A stretch of DNA of 64,000 nt, taken from assembly GCF_006716355.1 (NCBI RefSeq), contig NZ_VFOW01000001.1, forward strand, positions 2,790,001 to 2,854,000, given 5' to 3'. The stretch comes from Stackebrandtia endophytica. GTDB lineage: Bacteria; Actinomycetota; Actinomycetes; Mycobacteriales; Micromonosporaceae. Both the position numbers and the translations under genes were made by a program. Position 1 is the first letter of the stretch; every line of letters starts with the position of its first letter. The notes beneath the pieces were generated by a model. That model was given only the letters and a program-made list of their open reading frames with translations, was not told where the DNA came from and searched no databases. Shown here in pieces: positions 60,808-64,000 of the stretch.

Positions 60808-60843
60808 CCGAACGGCGGCGTTGGAGTCAACGCCGCCGTTCGG
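60808..60843 (-). terminator. Terminator of the L,D-transpeptidase gene
   Basis: CCGAACGGCGGCGTTG (60808-60823) and CAACGCCGCCGTTCGG (60828-60843) pair perfectly over GAGT. The hairpin lies 15 bp past the transpeptidase stop. Confidence 0.8.
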
Positions 60844-60858
60844 TAAGTCTGGAGTGAA

Positions 60859-61671
60859 TCAGGTGCCCGGCCGGTTGCCGAAGATGTGCAGCTGGTCCCC
60901 GACTCCGATCATCTCGTAGAGCGTGACGGCGTCCTCGGGCAACAGATTGACACAGCCGTGGGAGCCGAACGAGTCGTGTATGTAGCTGGTGGTCTCGTGC
61001 AGGCCCTGCCCCATGTAGAAGTGCTGCCAGTAAGGCAGCCACACCTTGTAGGGCTTGGACCATTCCATGTCGGCCTTGTTGGTGACGTACAACTTGCCGG
61101 TCTGGGTCTGGTAGCCGCCGGCCATCCCGGTGCGCACGATCGTGGGACCGTAGACGATCTCGCCGACCTTGGTGACCCACAGCGTCTGGTTGGTCAGGTC
61201 GATACAGACCACGATGGATCCAGTCGGGTCGCAGGAGGCGAAGTCCGATTCGACCAGCCGAGTCGCGACATTGCGGGTCAACTCACCGGCGTGGCCTTCG
61301 GCGGGCTGGATTCCCATCCGCTTCTGGAACTTCCGAATGGCCTTGCAGTCCTCCTTGGACTGTTCACCGTCAACGAACACGTCACCGTAGGTGCCGAGTT
61401 CGGCCAGCAGTTCCTCCACGTCCTGCTGGTACTTCCCGGTCTCACCGCAATCGTGTTCGGCGGTCGGGACGGCGGTCTGTCCGTCCTCGTCCGTCCCCTC
61501 CTCGGTCGCGGGATCGGCGACCGGTTCCTCGGTCGCGGGCTCCTCCTGGGACACCGGTTCGGCGATCGCGCCGGTGTCGTCACCACCGGCTGCCCACGCC
61601 CAGGCTCCCACCCCGACGACCATCGCCACCGCCAAAACCGCCGACAAGAGAATCGGCCGACGCAACACCAT
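60859..61671 (-). CDS. L,D-transpeptidase (YkuD) with peptidoglycan-binding-like domain
   Basis: 270 aa. Signal peptide or anchor at residues 1-29 (LLSAVLAVAMVVGVGAWAWA), an acidic Glu/Pro linker, a helical PG-binding-type region (DVEELLAELGTYGDVFVDGE), then the YkuD domain with catalytic motif SFGSHGCVNLLPEDAVTLYE (Cys nucleophile, His) and an upstream His in GLHETTSYIHDS. It makes 3-3 cross-links in peptidoglycan outside the cell. Paired cysteines in the middle domain (EHDC, EDCK) may form a disulfide. Confidence 0.92.
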   Translation of the reverse strand: MVLRRPILLSAVLAVAMVVGVGAWAWAAGGDDTGAIAEPVSQEEPATEEPVADPATEEGTDEDGQTAVPTAEHDCGETGKYQQDVEELLAELGTYGDVFVDGEQSKEDCKAIRKFQKRMGIQPAEGHAGELTRNVATRLVESDFASCDPTGSIVVCIDLTNQTLWVTKVGEIVYGPTIVRTGMAGGYQTQTGKLYVTNKADMEWSKPYKVWLPYWQHFYMGQGLHETTSYIHDSFGSHGCVNLLPEDAVTLYEMIGVGDQLHIFGNRPGT

Positions 61672-61976
61672 GATTCACACTCCCACTGGGCTTTCCAGGC
61701 TTGTCAGTTGGACGGCGCTGAGGGCCGGATTGGTTGCCGCCGTGACAAAACCGTGACCAAGACACTGCTCGGCCGATCTCCATCCTGCCGTGCCCCCGCC
61801 GAATCGGACTCCCCATCTCGTGCCAACCACGGCTCCAACTGTTGTGGCGCACCGATATTTCCGGTGAACTGGATCACGGTGGAACGCGCAACGCACGACC
61901 CCGCGTCTTCGCGTCATGCGTGCCAAACTGGTACATCGAGCCACCCGACCGCACCGAAAGTGAGGGGGACGCGACG
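61672..61976. other. Divergent intergenic region before the XPB helicase
   Basis: 305 bp between the L,D-transpeptidase start and the TTG start of the helicase. No hairpin, repeat or gene stood out. Both promoters should lie here. Confidence 0.4.
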
Positions 61977-63611
61977 TTGACCGGTGGACCTCTGATCGTG
62001 CAGAGCGACAAGACGCTGCTGCTGGAGACCGACCATCCCCAGGCGGGACAGTGCCGGGTGGCGATCGCGCCGTTCGCCGAACTCGAACGTGCCCCCGAAC
62101 ACATCCACACCTACCGACTGACCCCGTTGGGGCTGTGGAACGCCCGCGCCGCCGGCCACGACGCCGAGGCGGTCGTGGACGCCCTGTTGACCTACGCGCG
62201 CTTCCCGGTGCCGCACGCGTTGCTGCTCGATCTGACCGAGACCATGGATCGGTACGGACGGCTGCAATTGATGAAGCACCCGGTGCACGGCCTGGTACTG
62301 CACGGACTGGACAAGGCCGTCCTCACCGAGGTCACCCGCAGCAGAAAACTGGCCGGTATGTTCGGTGCCGCGATCGACGACGACACCGTCGTCGTACACG
62401 CCAGTGAGCGGGGGCGCCTGAAACAGGCGCTGCTGAAGCTGGGCTGGCCTGCCGAGGACCACGCCGGTTACGTCGACGGCGAGTCCCACCCCATCAAACT
62501 GGCCGAGGACGGCTGGCAGCTGCGGACCTACCAGAAGGACGCCGTCGACGCGTTCTGGGCGGGCGGTTCCGGGGTCATCGTGTTGCCGTGTGGTGCGGGC
62601 AAGACCCTGGTCGGCGCCGCCGCGATGGCGCAGGCGTCCACGACCACGTTGATCCTGGTCACCAACTCCGTGTCGGTGCATCAGTGGCGACGCGAACTGG
62701 TGGAGCGCACCAGCCTCACCGAGGACGAGATCGGCGAGTACTCCGGCGAGCGCAAGGAGATCCGCCCGGTCACCATCGCGACCTACCAGGTGATGACGGC
62801 CCGCTCCAAGGGCGAGTTCCGCCACCTCGACCTGTTCGGGGCGCGGGACTGGGGGCTCGTCGTGTACGACGAGGTGCACCTGTTGCCGGCTCCGATCTTC
62901 CGGTTCTCCGCCGATCTTCAGGCCAGGCGCCGTCTGGGATTGACCGCGACACTGGTGCGTGAGGACGGGCGCGAGGCCGACGTGTTCTCGTTGATCGGCC
63001 CGAAGCGGTACGACGCACCGTGGCGGGACATCGAGTCGCAGGGATGGATCGCGCCGGCCGACTGCACCGAGATCCGGGTGACGTTGACCGAGGCCGAACG
63101 CATGGCCTACGCGGTGTGCGAGGAGACCGATCGCTACCGCGCCGCCGCCACCATGGACAGTAAACTGCCCGCGATCGAAGCCCTTGTGGAACGTCACCGA
63201 GGGGAACAGGTCCTGATCATCGGTGCCTACCTCGATCAGTTGGAGGCCCTGTCCGACCGACTCGACGCACCGCTGATTCAGGGCAGCACCCGCACCAAAC
63301 AGCGCGAGGAGCTGTTCGCGGCGTTCCGCAGCGGCGAGGTGAACACCCTGATCGTGTCCCGGGTGGGCAACTTCTCGATCGACCTGCCCGAGGCGACCGT
63401 CGCGATCCAGGTGTCGGGGTCGTTCGGATCCCGGCAGGAGGAGGCGCAGCGGTTGGGAAGGGTGCTGCGTCCCAAGTCCGACGGTCGTGGCGCGCACTTC
63501 TACACCGTGGTCTCACGGGACACCGTGGACACCGAATACGCCGCGCACCGTCAGCGTTTCCTCGCCGAGCAGGGATACGGATACACCATTCAGGACGCCG
63601 AGAACCTGTAG
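61977..63611 (+). CDS. XPB-type DNA repair helicase
   Basis: 544 aa from TTG 61977 (GAGGGGG upstream); TGGPLIVQSDKTLLLETDH is the usual start of this family. Helicase motif I VLPCGAGKTLVGAAAM, motif II LVVYDEVHLLPAP (DEVH), motif III LGLTATLVREDGREAD, and the RecA-2 motifs VLIIGAYLDQLEALSDRLDA, NTLIVSRVGNFSIDLPEATV and QRLGRVLRPKSDGRGAHFYT are intact. Bacterial XPB unwinds DNA with 3'-5' polarity, probably in repair. The N-terminal 170 residues are the damage-recognition-like region. Confidence 0.95.
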   Translation: MTGGPLIVQSDKTLLLETDHPQAGQCRVAIAPFAELERAPEHIHTYRLTPLGLWNARAAGHDAEAVVDALLTYARFPVPHALLLDLTETMDRYGRLQLMKHPVHGLVLHGLDKAVLTEVTRSRKLAGMFGAAIDDDTVVVHASERGRLKQALLKLGWPAEDHAGYVDGESHPIKLAEDGWQLRTYQKDAVDAFWAGGSGVIVLPCGAGKTLVGAAAMAQASTTTLILVTNSVSVHQWRRELVERTSLTEDEIGEYSGERKEIRPVTIATYQVMTARSKGEFRHLDLFGARDWGLVVYDEVHLLPAPIFRFSADLQARRRLGLTATLVREDGREADVFSLIGPKRYDAPWRDIESQGWIAPADCTEIRVTLTEAERMAYAVCEETDRYRAAATMDSKLPAIEALVERHRGEQVLIIGAYLDQLEALSDRLDAPLIQGSTRTKQREELFAAFRSGEVNTLIVSRVGNFSIDLPEATVAIQVSGSFGSRQEEAQRLGRVLRPKSDGRGAHFYTVVSRDTVDTEYAAHRQRFLAEQGYGYTIQDAENL

Positions 63612-63797
63612 GCACAGCTAGACATGTCTGGATTTACCGGATATGTTCCACCCCAACGATCAGCGCAGTGCCACCATCCCGCCACTCGGCGTCGACGACT
63701 CCTCCCTGAGGACTAGGTCGAGGTCACTAGGGACGGCGGACACGGTTGGCTCCGACGAAGGACGTCGCACCCGGCGATGCCGCATAGTCTTCGGAGC

Positions 63798-64000
63798 ATG
63801 CGTAGACCACTCCTCGTGGCAACCGCGGCCATGGTCGGCCTTCTGGGGTTGCCGGCCGTCGCGGTGGCCAACCCCGACACCGAGACCGACGCCGCCGTTG
63901 AAACCACGCTGGACCCCGAACTGCTGTCCCGAACCCTCGACGCGCTGGTTGACGCCGGCGCGCCGTCGGTTCTGGCGGAGGTTCGCGACGGCGAGGCCGT
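63798..64000 (+). CDS. Secreted serine hydrolase, N-terminal part (truncated by window end)
   Basis: 67 codons from ATG 63798 (CGGAG 3 bases upstream). Signal peptide RRPLLVATAAMVGLLGLPAV with cleavage near AVAVA-NP, then LSRTLDALVDAGAPSVLAEV RDGEAV. That is the usual opening of class C beta-lactamase/D-Ala-D-Ala carboxypeptidase-like proteins in actinobacteria. The SxxK motif would come later, outside the window. Confidence 0.75.
   Translation, partial: MRRPLLVATAAMVGLLGLPAVAVANPDTETDAAVETTLDPELLSRTLDALVDAGAPSVLAEVRDGEA

Noticed and set aside
61914-63497. 527-codon minus-strand open frame opposite the XPB helicase
   Set aside because: Shadow frame without recognisable domains; helicase motifs on the plus strand are complete.

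Overview
The window is a gene-dense, high-GC chromosomal segment of an actinobacterium. Lineage markers visible in the proteins are SepH, an HbhA-like protein paired with an XRE regulator, mycothiol-type DinB/maleylpyruvate isomerase enzymes, DUF3027 and DUF2530 proteins, a bacterial XPB helicase, a free-standing MsiK/UgpC-type sugar ATPase, and menaquinone synthesis by the futalosine route (mqnB, mqnD). The mix suggests a Micromonosporales/Glycomycetales-like or related mycelial actinomycete. This is inferred from gene content only; no rRNA is present. Many starts are GTG or TTG, and many genes end in strong hairpins without clear U tracts.

Layout. 0-8.5 kb: end of cysS, rlmB, a membrane-anchored Hsp70-propeller fusion, tRNA-Thr, an ABC exporter and a sugar-ABC ATPase. 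8.5-9 kb: non-coding tandem repeats. 9-22.7 kb: a secreted small protein, an RCK-domain ion channel, a nitroreductase, a secreted trypsin-like protease, the HbhA/XRE pair with an iteron-like operator, a DHFR-like reductase, a polytopic membrane subtilase, glpD, and a PLP sulfur-amino-acid enzyme divergent from an Lrp regulator. 22.8-27.5 kb: accessory-looking island. Two paralogous proline-rich membrane proteins flank a six-repeat orphan type I-E CRISPR array, a pterin-dehydratase/VOC fusion, and an HxlR regulator with its divergent DHFR-like reductase. The island ends at tRNA-Arg(CCT), and a 21-bp copy of that tRNA's anticodon arm sits at the far end beside the CRISPR array.

27.5-38 kb: small enzymes (VOC, DinB-type), a DsbA-like anchored protein, an ABC-2 exporter with its own XRE regulator, arfB, a YbaK-family deacylase, trmB, an aldehyde dehydrogenase and an aldose epimerase, with two more blocks of non-coding repeats. 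38.8-44.5 kb: pdxH, citrate synthase, an LppX/LprG-like lipoprotein, serC and a secreted glycerophosphodiesterase. 44.5-54.6 kb: RNA 2',3'-phosphodiesterase, MFS exporter, sepH, DUF2530/DUF3027, mqnB-mqnD, a cold-shock-domain protein, an LPXTG surface protein with a frameshift in its signal peptide, and a K+ channel. 54.6-64 kb: sulfatase, anchored class A beta-lactamase-like protein, LysE exporter, YhgE/Pip protein with a degenerate ABC ATPase, L,D-transpeptidase, XPB helicase and the start of a secreted serine hydrolase.

How the genes work together. Most are independent housekeeping or envelope units. Clear functional pairs are the three ABC transporter modules, mqnB-mqnD, XRE-hbhA, HxlR-reductase and Lrp-PLP lyase. 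The parts most worth a second look are the tRNA-bounded CRISPR island, the unusual membrane fusions (Hsp70-propeller, subtilase, collagen-like protein) and the dispersed intergenic repeats.
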